A DNA stretch of 64,000 bases from Candidatus Zixiibacteriota bacterium. Lineage in GTDB: Bacteria; Zixibacteria; MSB-5A5; GN15; PGXB01. The translations under genes and the position numbers were made by a program. Location of the stretch: contig LS998015.1 of NCBI GenBank assembly GCA_900498245.1, positions 743,206-807,205 of the forward strand, in the 5' to 3' direction. Under the pieces are notes generated by a model. That model worked only from the letters and a program-made list of their open reading frames with translations. It did no database searches and was not told the origin of the DNA. Each line of letters opens with the position of its first letter. Within the stretch, counting starts at the first letter, position 1. Below are positions 16,475 through 25,491 of the stretch, piece by piece.

Positions 16475-18415
16475 TTAGATTTTAACCGCCGTATCATAGC
16501 GGATACAGGCTTCGAGCAGGACCGAATCGATACCTTCGTTCAGATTGGGTTCGGGCATTTTGGCGAAATCGATCGGGTCGATGCTCCAGATCCCTTTTTT
16601 CCAGCTGATGCCATTGAGGATGGCCTCAAGGCCCCGGCTTTCGTCGCATTCGGCGAACACCACTTTGCCCTGATTGATGTAGAGAGTCAGGTGCCGGCCT
16701 TCCCCGGTGATACTGATTTGAACCGGGCGATTGTTCCCCCGGGAGGCCTCCAAGAGGTCAACCAGGCCCATATCTTCCAGCGAGCCGTGGGTGCCCAGTT
16801 CCTGAAGAACCGACAGGCGGGAATGGGCCTTCTCTTCGAGACGGCTTTTAATTCGCGACAATTTGGTGACAAGAGCGTCCGAACTGGAAGTGACCGCGAG
16901 AACATCCTCGACTCCGTGACGGATCAATTTGGTGGCTTCGCTCACGATACCTTCATCCAATAGCAGAATGGTCGGAATCTGGCCGATGTCTATCCCGTGG
17001 GTCGATAATCCCAAAAGGAGGTCATAAATATCCTGAGTGACTCCGGATTCCCTGATGATGAGAACCTTGGGCTGATGGCGGGAACAGAGATGACCGCATT
17101 CATCGATGGAATGGGAGAGAGTAACGGAGAATCCGGCATTGGTCAGGGCGGTCTCCAAATCGCCGGGCAGAGCACTGCAGGAAACGAGGACGTGCACGGG
17201 GAAAAGAGTTCCCGAAGGTTTTTGCGACGCCGGCAGTCCGGAAGATAAAATCTCTATCAAGTTGTCGATTACTTCGGGGAGGGCGAATTTATCGGACATT
17301 TTCAGCATCGCTTTATTTATCTCGGTCAACTGCTCCCGGGTCTGCAGAGACACGTTATTCCAGCCGTGGCGGTAAATATCGGCCGCGGTCAGGATGGAAC
17401 CGCCCAGACGTTCCACATCGGAAGCATTTCGCGGGGTATTAGCGAGATCATGGTACATGCAACGTAAAAGGCGGGTGACCAGCGGGGGATACTGCCATTC
17501 GGTGAGGCGGCCGGCGCTCAGCCCGATGATTTCTTCGGGGGTGTAATTTTCAGCCGACGGGAGGGTCGATTCCGCGAGGTTATGCAAATGGGCGGCGGTC
17601 AGGATAGCCAGCCTGATATGAGCGGGTAAATCATATTTATAGCAGAGCCGGTCGGCCAGTTCGGCCACCGACCGGGAATGCTTGTCAATTTGATCATCGG
17701 CCCGGTTATTCAGAAATCCCGGCAACTGCAGATTCTTCGCGAATAGTTCAAAAGTCAATTCGTCAGTGGTGTCATTGGCCAGGACGGCGGCTTCCGTGGA
17801 GTAGAACCGGAAAGATGTCCAGGGAGTATGGCGACGAACCCAGGCCGAGAGCCGTTCCGATTCGTGGCGGGCCGTTTCATGAACGAAGATATGATCGAAT
17901 GATTCCTGGTCGGCCAGAATCAGGGCCCGGTCGATACTTTCTACCGACCTGATAGTGTACCGTTCGCTGGTGAGGGAAGAATATAGATGGCGGCTCAGTT
18001 TTTCATTGGGGGCAACAAACAGGATGCTCCCTCTTTTCGGCTTCGTATTGGCGGGTTCATCACTTGTACGAGAGCGGTTACTCTCGGCCGTGCTGGTATT
18101 GGATAGCATCGAAGACGGGATTTTTTCCGCCGTGGCGGTGACCGGTGCCGGGATCCGATCGGGGCGGAGAACGGAAAGCCGCCCGATGACGCTTTCGATG
18201 GCATCGGGATTGGCGGCATAGAGTTCTATTCTGATTCCGCCGGCATTGTTCGAAAGTTCATTGGCCAGGGCTTCGTCGTTGGGTGAAGTACAAGCAACGC
18301 GCAGGGCTCTTTTATCCGAGTCATAACCGAAGGGGACGATTTTATGGCGGCGCATCAATTCCAGCGGGAAATATTGAAGGGCCGAGAAATTTCTGTTTCC
18401 CTTTAAATTTTCCAT
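16475..18415 (-). CDS. composite signalling protein: MshEN-like, receiver-like, degenerate HD, receiver-like, DUF4388/PATAN
   Basis: The 646 residues start with a GspE/MshE N-terminal-like domain (about 10-80; LMRRHKIVPFGYD, LRVACTSPND). A receiver-like fold follows (about 128-225). Next is an HD-like region with H246 and AAHLHNLAE (275-283), where the HD pair would read HN and no GYP motif follows. A second receiver-like fold lies at about 400-520. The last 100 residues match DUF4388/PATAN (LEDMGLVDLLEASRGNN, LYINQGKVVFAECD). GAGGT precedes the ATG. It is probably cytoplasmic and a scaffold or c-di-GMP-linked regulator rather than an active phosphodiesterase. The partner is unknown. Confidence 0.75.
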   Translation of the reverse strand: MENLKGNRNFSALQYFPLELMRRHKIVPFGYDSDKRALRVACTSPNDEALANELSNNAGGIRIELYAANPDAIESVIGRLSVLRPDRIPAPVTATAEKIPSSMLSNTSTAESNRSRTSDEPANTKPKRGSILFVAPNEKLSRHLYSSLTSERYTIRSVESIDRALILADQESFDHIFVHETARHESERLSAWVRRHTPWTSFRFYSTEAAVLANDTTDELTFELFAKNLQLPGFLNNRADDQIDKHSRSVAELADRLCYKYDLPAHIRLAILTAAHLHNLAESTLPSAENYTPEEIIGLSAGRLTEWQYPPLVTRLLRCMYHDLANTPRNASDVERLGGSILTAADIYRHGWNNVSLQTREQLTEINKAMLKMSDKFALPEVIDNLIEILSSGLPASQKPSGTLFPVHVLVSCSALPGDLETALTNAGFSVTLSHSIDECGHLCSRHQPKVLIIRESGVTQDIYDLLLGLSTHGIDIGQIPTILLLDEGIVSEATKLIRHGVEDVLAVTSSSDALVTKLSRIKSRLEEKAHSRLSVLQELGTHGSLEDMGLVDLLEASRGNNRPVQISITGEGRHLTLYINQGKVVFAECDESRGLEAILNGISWKKGIWSIDPIDFAKMPEPNLNEGIDSVLLEACIRYDTAVKI

Positions 18416-18634
18416 TTCGACCTCACGCGAGCCTCACGGCAAACGGATATTAATCACCATTTTAAATACGGTTTCCCCCGGCCGCCAAATTTCGGCCAAG
18501 TAGTTATGAATATCGGCTGATTTGGGAGAATATTTATAAGGCGCGGGGGAGCGCAACCGGCAATTTTATTATGGCCGGCAATGACTTAAGTGATACCCCG
18601 GATATTCCCTCATGGGCAATCCGGACGGCAAGCT

Positions 18635-19189
18635 CTATCTGATTTTATAGAACGGCTTGTCGGGCTTAAAGACGGCCGTGTCGGCGGCATAGGTTTCGGC
18701 AAATTTCTGCAGTTGCTCAGTGGCGGCCGTCAGGACGATATTATTATCGGTTTCTTCAAAAGGGAGAGCGATGCTTTTATCTTTTAGTTTTTTCTCCAGC
18801 CAATCGTCGTTGAGCATGTTGAGTTCCAGACTGTCGCCAATTCTCTTGTACACACCGAACATATGAGTCGGGACCATCAGCATCGACCAGAGGTCGTTTT
18901 CTTTGCTGCTGGCGACGGGAAGCATATCGATAAAATAAGTCTCGCCCAGTTTCGCCAGATAGACTTCGAATTCAGCGTGTTTCCCTTTGTCCGAGTAAAT
19001 GAACTGGTAACGTTTCTTACCCGTTTCGTTAAAAATGAGGGTGTCATTATCTTCGCCCTGGGTCCAATAACCGATGAGTCCGGGATCGAAAAATTTGGTC
19101 GGTTCGGAATACAGGGGATGCAGGGTCGAAAGACATCCGGTCACGATAATAGGCACCAGCAACAAGAGAAGGAATTTGAATTTTGACAT
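18635..19189 (-). CDS. hypothetical lipoprotein
   Basis: From ATG 19189 (GGAGG about 9 nt upstream) the 184-residue product begins MSKFKFLLLLLVPIIVTGCL. This is a lipoprotein signal with lipobox VTGC, so Cys19 is likely lipidated. The frame is open 30 codons further upstream without an RBS. The mature part (LHPLYSEPTKFFDPGLIGYW and later DNNIVLTAATEQLQKFA) looks like a small envelope lipoprotein. I do not recognise a named family. It follows rluB by 43 nt on the same strand. Confidence 0.75.
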   Translation of the reverse strand: MSKFKFLLLLLVPIIVTGCLSTLHPLYSEPTKFFDPGLIGYWTQGEDNDTLIFNETGKKRYQFIYSDKGKHAEFEVYLAKLGETYFIDMLPVASSKENDLWSMLMVPTHMFGVYKRIGDSLELNMLNDDWLEKKLKDKSIALPFEETDNNIVLTAATEQLQKFAETYAADTAVFKPDKPFYKIR

Positions 19190-19232
19190 GATTTTTTTCC
19201 TCCAGTAATATTCACGGCTTGAGAGCCGAAAT

Positions 19233-19952
19233 TTATACGATCCCGACCAGTTTTTGCAGGCGGCGGATTTCTCCGTCATTCAGGAGCCGCCAGCGGCCGG
19301 GATTGAGATTATCGACTTTGAGTCCGGCGAAGCAGGTCCTCTTGAGACGGCGGACAGGGTGCCCAATACCCTTCATAAGTTGTTTGACTTCCCGCTTATG
19401 TCCTTCCCGGAGAACCAAACGGACCCGCGATACTTTCATCGAGGCGTAGATAATTTCGGCTTCGGCTTTTCCCAGATGACCGTCATCGAGTTTAATTCCG
19501 TTCGCCAGTTTCTCCAATTCCTCGGTCTTAATCGGGCCGTCGATTTCAGCCAGATAGATTTTCTCAACTTCATATTTGGGATGGGCCAGTCGATAGGCCA
19601 GTTCCCCGTCATTGGTCATCAGAAGCGCCCCTTCCGTATCGTAATCGAGCCGCCCCACGGGATAAACACGCGCCGGAGATTTTTTGAGAAAATTGGTCAC
19701 GGTCGGGCGATGAAAAGGGTCGTGAAGAGTGGTCAGAACCTGGCGCGGCTTGTTGATGAGAATATAGTATTTTCTTTCGACCGGCTCGACAATAGTACCG
19801 TTCACTTTGACGACATCTTTGGATTCATCGATAACGAGGCCCGGTTTCTCGACGGTCAAGTCGTTGACAATCACTCTCTTCTTTTTTATGAGCACTTCGG
19901 CTCCCCGGCGGGAGGTCACCCCACAGAGGGAGAGATATTTATTGATCCGCAT
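19233..19952 (-). CDS. rluB: 23S rRNA pseudouridine synthase, RsuA/RluB family
   Basis: The 239-residue product has an N-terminal S4 RNA-binding domain (MRINKYLSLCGVTSRRGAE) and the catalytic RsuA-family motif GRLDYDTEGALLMTNDG with the nucleophile at D103. A GTG one codon upstream is an alternative start. Family members isomerise a uridine in 23S (RluB) or 16S (RsuA) rRNA. The pairing with scpA and scpB is a widely conserved neighbourhood of the RluB branch, which supports the symbol. Confidence 0.9.
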   Translation of the reverse strand: MRINKYLSLCGVTSRRGAEVLIKKKRVIVNDLTVEKPGLVIDESKDVVKVNGTIVEPVERKYYILINKPRQVLTTLHDPFHRPTVTNFLKKSPARVYPVGRLDYDTEGALLMTNDGELAYRLAHPKYEVEKIYLAEIDGPIKTEELEKLANGIKLDDGHLGKAEAEIIYASMKVSRVRLVLREGHKREVKQLMKGIGHPVRRLKRTCFAGLKVDNLNPGRWRLLNDGEIRRLQKLVGIV

Positions 19953-20033
19953 CACAAATCTGGTTCCCCCGTGAAGCGCAGAACGGGCGGGTGATTTTAT
20001 TAAAGATGAAAAAATGTACGGACGAACGAGGTA

Positions 20034-20750
20034 TCACTTTTCCTGGACCGATTCTGGTTCCTCCAGACCGGATTCATCAGTATCGAAATTATCATCCGTG
20101 ATATCGCGGTCGGGAATTTCATGAACCACGTCTGGAGAAGACTCCGGTTCAATCGCATCATCCGGTTCCATAGCGGAACCATTTAAGGGCAACTGCTGCT
20201 GAGCATCGGGTTCGCGGGAGGAAAGCAATTCCTCGATTTCCTGCATTTTGGGAAGGTCGTCGAGCGAGTTCAGGCTGAAATATTTGAGAAATTCGCCGGT
20301 GGTGCGGTAGAGCAGGGGCCGCCCGACCGATTGGGCCCGGCCGGACAAAGTAATCAGTTTTCGTTCCATGAGAGTATGCAGAACGGAATCGGAGGCGACG
20401 CCGCGAATCATCTCGATATCAATTTTGGTGACCGGCTGGCGATAGGCGATGATGGCCAGAGTCTCCAGGGCCGAACGGGTTAGGCGCAAATTGCGGCGGC
20501 GGGTGAGCAGATCCTCGACAAAACCGGCATAATCCTCGATGATGTATAACTGGTAACCGCCCGCCACCTGGCGGACGCGGAAGGATGACTCATTCATCAT
20601 ATATTTTTCATTCAGGGCGGTCACGGCCCGGTCAATATCCGAAACGGTCGTCTCGCCCAGCACCTCGGCGATTTTGCGGGCCGGAAGCGGTTCCGGGGAA
20701 GAAACTATCAGGGCCTCTATGATCGGTAAGCTGTTGCCGTTACTTTGCAT
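20034..20750 (-). CDS. scpB: segregation and condensation protein B
   Basis: The 238-residue product carries the winged-helix ScpB core (ALETLAIIAYRQPVTKIDIE, IRGVASDSVLHTLMERKLI, GRPLLYRTTGEFLKYF). It has an acidic tail of about 60 residues rich in Glu, Asp and Pro. ScpB dimers bind the ScpA kleisin and regulate the SMC ATPase during chromosome segregation. It lies 11 nt downstream of scpA in the same operon. Confidence 0.95.
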   Translation of the reverse strand: MQSNGNSLPIIEALIVSSPEPLPARKIAEVLGETTVSDIDRAVTALNEKYMMNESSFRVRQVAGGYQLYIIEDYAGFVEDLLTRRRNLRLTRSALETLAIIAYRQPVTKIDIEMIRGVASDSVLHTLMERKLITLSGRAQSVGRPLLYRTTGEFLKYFSLNSLDDLPKMQEIEELLSSREPDAQQQLPLNGSAMEPDDAIEPESSPDVVHEIPDRDITDDNFDTDESGLEEPESVQEK

Positions 20751-20761
20751 GATATTCCGCC

Positions 20762-21541
20762 TTAATGAGCTGTTATGTTTCTCAAAAATTCAATCGGGGA
20801 CTGGGGATCGTTGTATAAATTTCCCCGATAGACGCGCAGTTCCGAAAAGGGAAGCGATTGCCGGACCGCGATGCGGTGAATGCGCATCAGTTCCAAAAGG
20901 GCCAGAAAGGTTACCACGGCCACGATTTTGCGCGGGGCATCCTGAAACAATTCCTGGAAAGTGATAGAATCCTTCTTTTGCAGTTGCTCCATGATGCGCA
21001 TTATACGTTCCTCGATACTGATTTCCTCGGCCGTTATGGAATAGAGATTTTCCGGGCCGGTCCGTTCCAGGACGGCCTTGAAGGCAGTCAAGAGGTCGAA
21101 CAGGGTGGCGTCATCGGTAAGGACAATTTTTTCCTTGGAGCCGTTGCCGCCGCCGACCGCCGGGGGGACATAGACCCGTTCCTCCAGAAGGCGTTTCTCG
21201 CGGAGAATTTCGCTGGCTTCCTTGAATTTTTTGTATTCCAGAAGCGCCGCCACCAGTTCCTCGCGCGGATCGGGTTCTTCCGTGTCCAATTCGTCGCGGG
21301 GGAGAAGCATCCGGGCTTTGATGCGAATCAAAGTTGCCGCCATCAGAATATATTCCCCGGCCAGTTCCAGATTAAGAATTTTCATCATCTCCAGGTACTG
21401 CATATACTGCTCCGTCACCCGGGCAATGGGGATATCGTAGATGTCAATTTCATCCTTGCGGATCAAGTAGAGGAGCAAGTCAAGCGGCCCCTGAAATATC
21501 TCCAGGTTGACCGCGTAATTTTCTTTGGGCAGGCTGTTCAT
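20762..21541 (-). CDS. scpA: segregation and condensation protein A (kleisin)
   Basis: The 259-residue product shows the ScpA signature near its start (LEIFQGPLDLLLYLIRKDEI), the helix LAGEYILMAATLIRIKARML, and the C-terminal winged helix (VVTFLALLELMRIHRIAV). ScpA bridges SMC heads. Its ATG shares one nucleotide with the stop of trpS (TAATG arrangement), implying translational coupling. Confidence 0.95.
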   Translation of the reverse strand: MNSLPKENYAVNLEIFQGPLDLLLYLIRKDEIDIYDIPIARVTEQYMQYLEMMKILNLELAGEYILMAATLIRIKARMLLPRDELDTEEPDPREELVAALLEYKKFKEASEILREKRLLEERVYVPPAVGGGNGSKEKIVLTDDATLFDLLTAFKAVLERTGPENLYSITAEEISIEERIMRIMEQLQKKDSITFQELFQDAPRKIVAVVTFLALLELMRIHRIAVRQSLPFSELRVYRGNLYNDPQSPIEFLRNITAH

Positions 21542-22527
21542 TATTTAAAATAATCCATTTTCATGGCCGCGCGGACTTTTTCCATCACCGCCGAGGCCCG
21601 TTCCCGGGCTCGGAGGCCGCCGTTCCGCAGCACATCCCAGATATAATCTTTATTATTTTCAATAACAACCCTTTTTTCGCGTATGGGACGGAGCGACTCA
21701 TTCAGGTTGGCGGCCAGTTTCATTTTGCAGTCGACACAGCCCAGTTCCCCGGTACGGCAGGGCGGAGCGATGATGTTTTCGGCATCGGGAGTATAGACCA
21801 GATGGAGTTGATAAACCGGGCAGATTTCGGGCCGGCCGGGATCGCCCTTGCGAAGTTTCTTCGGGTCGGTGAAATATCGTTTTATTCGGTCGGTCGTTTC
21901 CTTTTCAGTGGCGGCGATCGGAATATGATTATTGTAGGATTTGGACATTTTGCGTCCATCCTGGCCGGGAATCACCGGTATTTTTGTCAGGAGGACCTGC
22001 GGAATTACGAATGTCTCACCATAGAGATTATTGAACCGCTCGGCGAGATCGGCGGCCAGCCAGACATGTTTTTCCTGATCTTTTCCGACCGGAACCTTAT
22101 GGGCGTTATAGACGCAGATGTCGGCCGCCTGCAGAACCGGGTAACCCAGAAAACCGTAACTATCCAGACCCTTGTCCTCCTTTTTCTCGGTGTAGGTCGG
22201 CAGGCGGGTGAGGGTCGGCACGGTTATCATCATGGAAAAGAGAAGATGCAGTTCGGCGTGCTCTTTGACATCGGACTGAATGAATATGGCGCATTTTTCC
22301 GGGTCAAGGCCGGCTGAGAGATAATCGACCGCCAACTGGAACACCCTCTCTCGAAGGACCTCGGTATGCTCATAGTCGCCGGTCAGGGCGTGCCAGTCGA
22401 CAATACAGCAGTACATATTGTAGTCGTTTTGAAGATTAACCCAGTTTTTGAGGGCCGCTTCGAGGTTGCCGATATGCAGTTCTCCCGACGGCTGCATGCC
22501 GGAGAGAATAGTTTCTTTTTGGGACAA
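21541..22527 (-). CDS. trpS: tryptophanyl-tRNA synthetase
   Basis: This 328-residue class I synthetase has the HIGH-type motif in PSGELHIGN (residues 14-21) and the KMSKS loop (GRKMSKSYNN). The conserved YPVLQAADI, GKDQEKHVWLA and a C-terminal CRTGELGCVDCK are present. It charges tRNA-Trp. It lies 3 nt downstream of the HNH gene, in the unit HNH, trpS, scpA, scpB. Confidence 0.96.
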   Translation of the reverse strand: MSQKETILSGMQPSGELHIGNLEAALKNWVNLQNDYNMYCCIVDWHALTGDYEHTEVLRERVFQLAVDYLSAGLDPEKCAIFIQSDVKEHAELHLLFSMMITVPTLTRLPTYTEKKEDKGLDSYGFLGYPVLQAADICVYNAHKVPVGKDQEKHVWLAADLAERFNNLYGETFVIPQVLLTKIPVIPGQDGRKMSKSYNNHIPIAATEKETTDRIKRYFTDPKKLRKGDPGRPEICPVYQLHLVYTPDAENIIAPPCRTGELGCVDCKMKLAANLNESLRPIREKRVVIENNKDYIWDVLRNGGLRARERASAVMEKVRAAMKMDYFK

Positions 22528-22530
22528 TTT

Positions 22531-23046
22531 TTACTCCATGAATAGATATTGTTTCCAACGGTTGTCGGTAACCCCGACAAAGCGCTGGATATATGTAATA
22601 TGATTGGGGCGGGTGGGCTTCCGGAGAAGCTTCATACCGGCCTGGGTCGGCGTCTGATCCCCTTTCTTGTTGTTGCAACGGTCGCAGGCGCAGGCCAGAT
22701 TTTCCCAGGTGTCGGCGCCGCCGAGATTCTTGGGGACGATATGGTCCACGGTCATCGGCCCCTTGGTGGAGCCGCAATAACTGCAGACGTAGCCGTCGCG
22801 AAGAAGAACATTCTTGCGGGTCAATAGAATCCTTTTGCGCGGGGCCTTAATGAATCTTTCCAGCCGAACCACGGACGGGAGCGGGAAAGAAGTCGAGATA
22901 GAATGAATCCTGATGCCGTCGTGGGTCTCAATAAGTTCGGCCTTTCCGAGCAACATAAGAATCATGGCTCGCCGGGCGGTGCAGACCGACAGCGGCTCGT
23001 AGTTCTGATTTAGAACCAGCACGTTATGGTTAAGTAGGTTAGGCAT
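22531..23046 (-). CDS. HNH endonuclease family protein
   Basis: The 171-residue product has an N-terminal region typical of stand-alone chromosomal HNH proteins (VLVLNQNYEPLSVCTARRA). The ββα-metal HNH domain follows: CSYCG (C88, C91), VDHIVPKNLGG (D101-H102), N116 and CDRCNNKKGD (C121, C124, N126). Zinc-binding cysteines and catalytic residues are intact. Proteins of this type are common beside housekeeping genes; their natural substrate is unclear. It heads the minus-strand operon. Confidence 0.9.
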   Translation of the reverse strand: MPNLLNHNVLVLNQNYEPLSVCTARRAMILMLLGKAELIETHDGIRIHSISTSFPLPSVVRLERFIKAPRKRILLTRKNVLLRDGYVCSYCGSTKGPMTVDHIVPKNLGGADTWENLACACDRCNNKKGDQTPTQAGMKLLRKPTRPNHITYIQRFVGVTDNRWKQYLFME

Positions 23047-23266
23047 CGCAGTAAACTATCCTATTGGCGGGTATCGCCCGCTTAATTGGTTAAAATTAGT
23101 CTCCGAAAGGCGATTGTCAATAGATATTTGGCGCCTCCGGCTTTTGCGGGTCGTTCCGCCATAACTTCGGTTCATCCTTTTCCCTTCGGCCAGTTTAATA
23201 TTGGCGGCACAATATTCGGCGACTATATTTATTCTTATTAACACGGCATAATAACGAAAGGTTGAA

Positions 23267-24457
23267 CTGAAACCGTTTCCGAAAGTAATCCTGCTTTTTC
23301 TGGCGGTCGATTGGCCGATTTTCATGCGGCGCCCGATGGTGACGGCCCTGGCAGAAGAAGCGGCAAAATATGGGACGATTGTCATTGCCATCAATCGTCC
23401 GCTCTGTCCGTTTACGACAATCTTCCGCAAACCGGGACGTATCAGGGAACTTATGGGAAGGGCCCGTCCGAAGAAGCTCCACGAAAACCTTTATCTTTAT
23501 TCGCCGCGATATTTTCTTCATGATTTCGTGGCGGGTAAATCCGGTCTGCTGGAATCTATCAACCTTGCTATCCTGAGACGCGGATTAAGGCGCATTTTGG
23601 GTCGTCTCGATATCACAGAAATAGCGCCGATAGTATGGTACTACTACCCCCAGCAAGGGTATGTCACACGGCTTTTTCCGGGGAGTTTTAATATTTACGA
23701 GATTTATGATAATCTGACCGATATTCAAGGGCGGGAAATTCCCTATTTGGTTTCCATGGAAAAAAGATGGCGCGGCGCGGTGGACCTGGTTCTAACCGCC
23801 AACGAGGATATTTTCAATCGCTATGGCAGGAAGTATGAAATCGCATGGGTGTTCGGCAACGGCTTAGCCAGGGATATTTTTGAAAAACTGGTGTCGGACC
23901 GGAGTGAGTCGTGGCCGGGGGCCGATAAGATCGGACGGCCCCGCGTAGGTTATGCGGGTATGGTATCCGACCGGCTTGACTGGGAGTTAATCCGTAAATT
24001 GGCCGGGGAAAGACCGAACTGGCAATTCGTTTTTGCGGGTCGCATCGATGACGCCGGGATTCCCGGGGAATTTAATTCCTTCAAGAACGTTCACTTTACC
24101 GGCGAGTATAAGCATGAAATGGTTCCGGCAATTTTGGGCAGTTTCGATGCGGCCATTTTGCCGTACCGGGATAATGATTTTTTCCACAGTTTTAAGCCGT
24201 TGAAATTTTATGAATATGCCGCGGCCGGTTTGCCGACGGTTTCGACCCGCAGCGATGAACTTAAATTATTTTCGGCGGAATTCGTGAAAAATGTTCCGGG
24301 CAAAACCGACAAATGGCTCGAGGCGATTGAGACGCAGCTACGGGCCGACCGCTCCAGGATGAAGGAAATCGGGCGGGAGATCGCTTCGCGGCATATCTGG
24401 GACAATATGGGCGCGGAACTTCTATCGAAATTGAAAAAGCATCTCGAGTCACTTTGA
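23267..24457 (+). CDS. family 4-type glycosyltransferase with no canonical start codon at its conserved N-terminus
   Basis: The product looks like a GT-B glycosyltransferase: an N-terminal strand and loop (KVILLFLAVDWPIFMRRPMV), NIYEIYDNLTD, the C-terminal nucleotide-sugar domain (GRPRVGYAGMVSDRLDWELI, FAGRID) and a PLKFYEYAAAGLPTVSTRS motif. The first ATG is at 23324, but homology-like sequence begins about 15 codons earlier and the frame is open to a stop at 23252. No ATG, GTG or TTG lies in that stretch. CTG at 23267, 5 nt after GAAAGG, is my best start. It heads the envelope block and probably acts on a surface polysaccharide. Confidence 0.8.
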   Translation: MKPFPKVILLFLAVDWPIFMRRPMVTALAEEAAKYGTIVIAINRPLCPFTTIFRKPGRIRELMGRARPKKLHENLYLYSPRYFLHDFVAGKSGLLESINLAILRRGLRRILGRLDITEIAPIVWYYYPQQGYVTRLFPGSFNIYEIYDNLTDIQGREIPYLVSMEKRWRGAVDLVLTANEDIFNRYGRKYEIAWVFGNGLARDIFEKLVSDRSESWPGADKIGRPRVGYAGMVSDRLDWELIRKLAGERPNWQFVFAGRIDDAGIPGEFNSFKNVHFTGEYKHEMVPAILGSFDAAILPYRDNDFFHSFKPLKFYEYAAAGLPTVSTRSDELKLFSAEFVKNVPGKTDKWLEAIETQLRADRSRMKEIGREIASRHIWDNMGAELLSKLKKHLESL

Positions 24458-24528
24458 AAAATCCCTTAATCGATTGTGCTTTTCCGAGAACGTTTGTTTA
24501 AGAGCGGAGAAGTTCTTATTTTAGGCCC

Positions 24529-25491
24529 ATGCGATACCTGGCTTTGAAAATATCATTTCTTATTTGCTTTCTATATACAATTGCCGGGGCGGTCGATTCG
24601 ACAGGAATTATTCAGAGAGAATATTTTATTTTTCACTTTGATAATCCGATTTTTGTGAGCACAGCCGATTCCGCTCTGAATGCGGCCCGCGGACAACTGA
24701 TTGGCCTTCTGAACGATTCGCTCGATTACCGCCCTGACATTTACATTTCGGATAATTTGGAGGAGTTCAAGAAGGTGGTGGGGTCGGCGTTTCCCGATTG
24801 GGGGGCGGCCGCGGCGCTCCCGTACCGGCGCCTGATAGCGATCAAATCGCCGGCTCATTTCCGGCTGGGCAAACCGCTGCGCGAACTGCTTATTCATGAA
24901 TACGCCCATCTGGCGCTGGCGCATCGGCTTGGATTGGTGCAGGCCCCGCGCTGGCTCGATGAAGGTCTGGCGATGCGGCTTTCGGCGGAGTGGGGCTGGG
25001 AACAGAACCTGTCGATGTCGCGGGCGGCGATATTCAACGCTTTCGTGCCGTTGCGGCAAATCGATCGAATGAATCTTTTTACCGAGGGGGAGGCCCAGAT
25101 CGCCTATTCGGAATCATACCTGGCGGTGAAATATCTACTGGACAGTTACGGCCGGGAAACGTTTAATTTGTTTTTGAACAAACTGAAAGAGGGGAAAGAT
25201 ACCGATGAGGCGCTTTTCGCCGCCACGGGATCGCATTATGATGACTTTGAAAAAGAGTTTTTCGACTATCTGCATAACAGGTACAACCTGATGACTTTTT
25301 TCGGTGACACCATTTATTTCTGGTCGATCCTCGGCTTGATCGTAATCGTTGCGGCCGTGCTCAGTTTTTTCAGGCGCAAGAAGAAATACAAAGAGTGGGA
25401 GGAAGAGGAAAAATATCAATCCCGCGACTTCGATTACGGTAATCCCGACGACCCGGAAGAGATCGACGATGACGATAAGCCATGGTCTTGA
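24529..25491 (+). CDS. membrane-anchored peptidase-MA-like zinc metallopeptidase
   Basis: This 320-residue protein has an N-terminal signal segment, HEYAH at 123-127 and a downstream glutamate in WLDEGLA (E145). This is the HExxH-plus-E arrangement of gluzincins. One transmembrane helix at about 264-284 is followed by a charged cytoplasmic tail (KEWEEEEKYQSRDF, DDDDKPWS). The peptidase domain therefore faces the periplasm. The gene overlaps the next one by 23 nt. A role in envelope protein turnover is inference only. Confidence 0.8.
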   Translation: MRYLALKISFLICFLYTIAGAVDSTGIIQREYFIFHFDNPIFVSTADSALNAARGQLIGLLNDSLDYRPDIYISDNLEEFKKVVGSAFPDWGAAAALPYRRLIAIKSPAHFRLGKPLRELLIHEYAHLALAHRLGLVQAPRWLDEGLAMRLSAEWGWEQNLSMSRAAIFNAFVPLRQIDRMNLFTEGEAQIAYSESYLAVKYLLDSYGRETFNLFLNKLKEGKDTDEALFAATGSHYDDFEKEFFDYLHNRYNLMTFFGDTIYFWSILGLIVIVAAVLSFFRRKKKYKEWEEEEKYQSRDFDYGNPDDPEEIDDDDKPWS

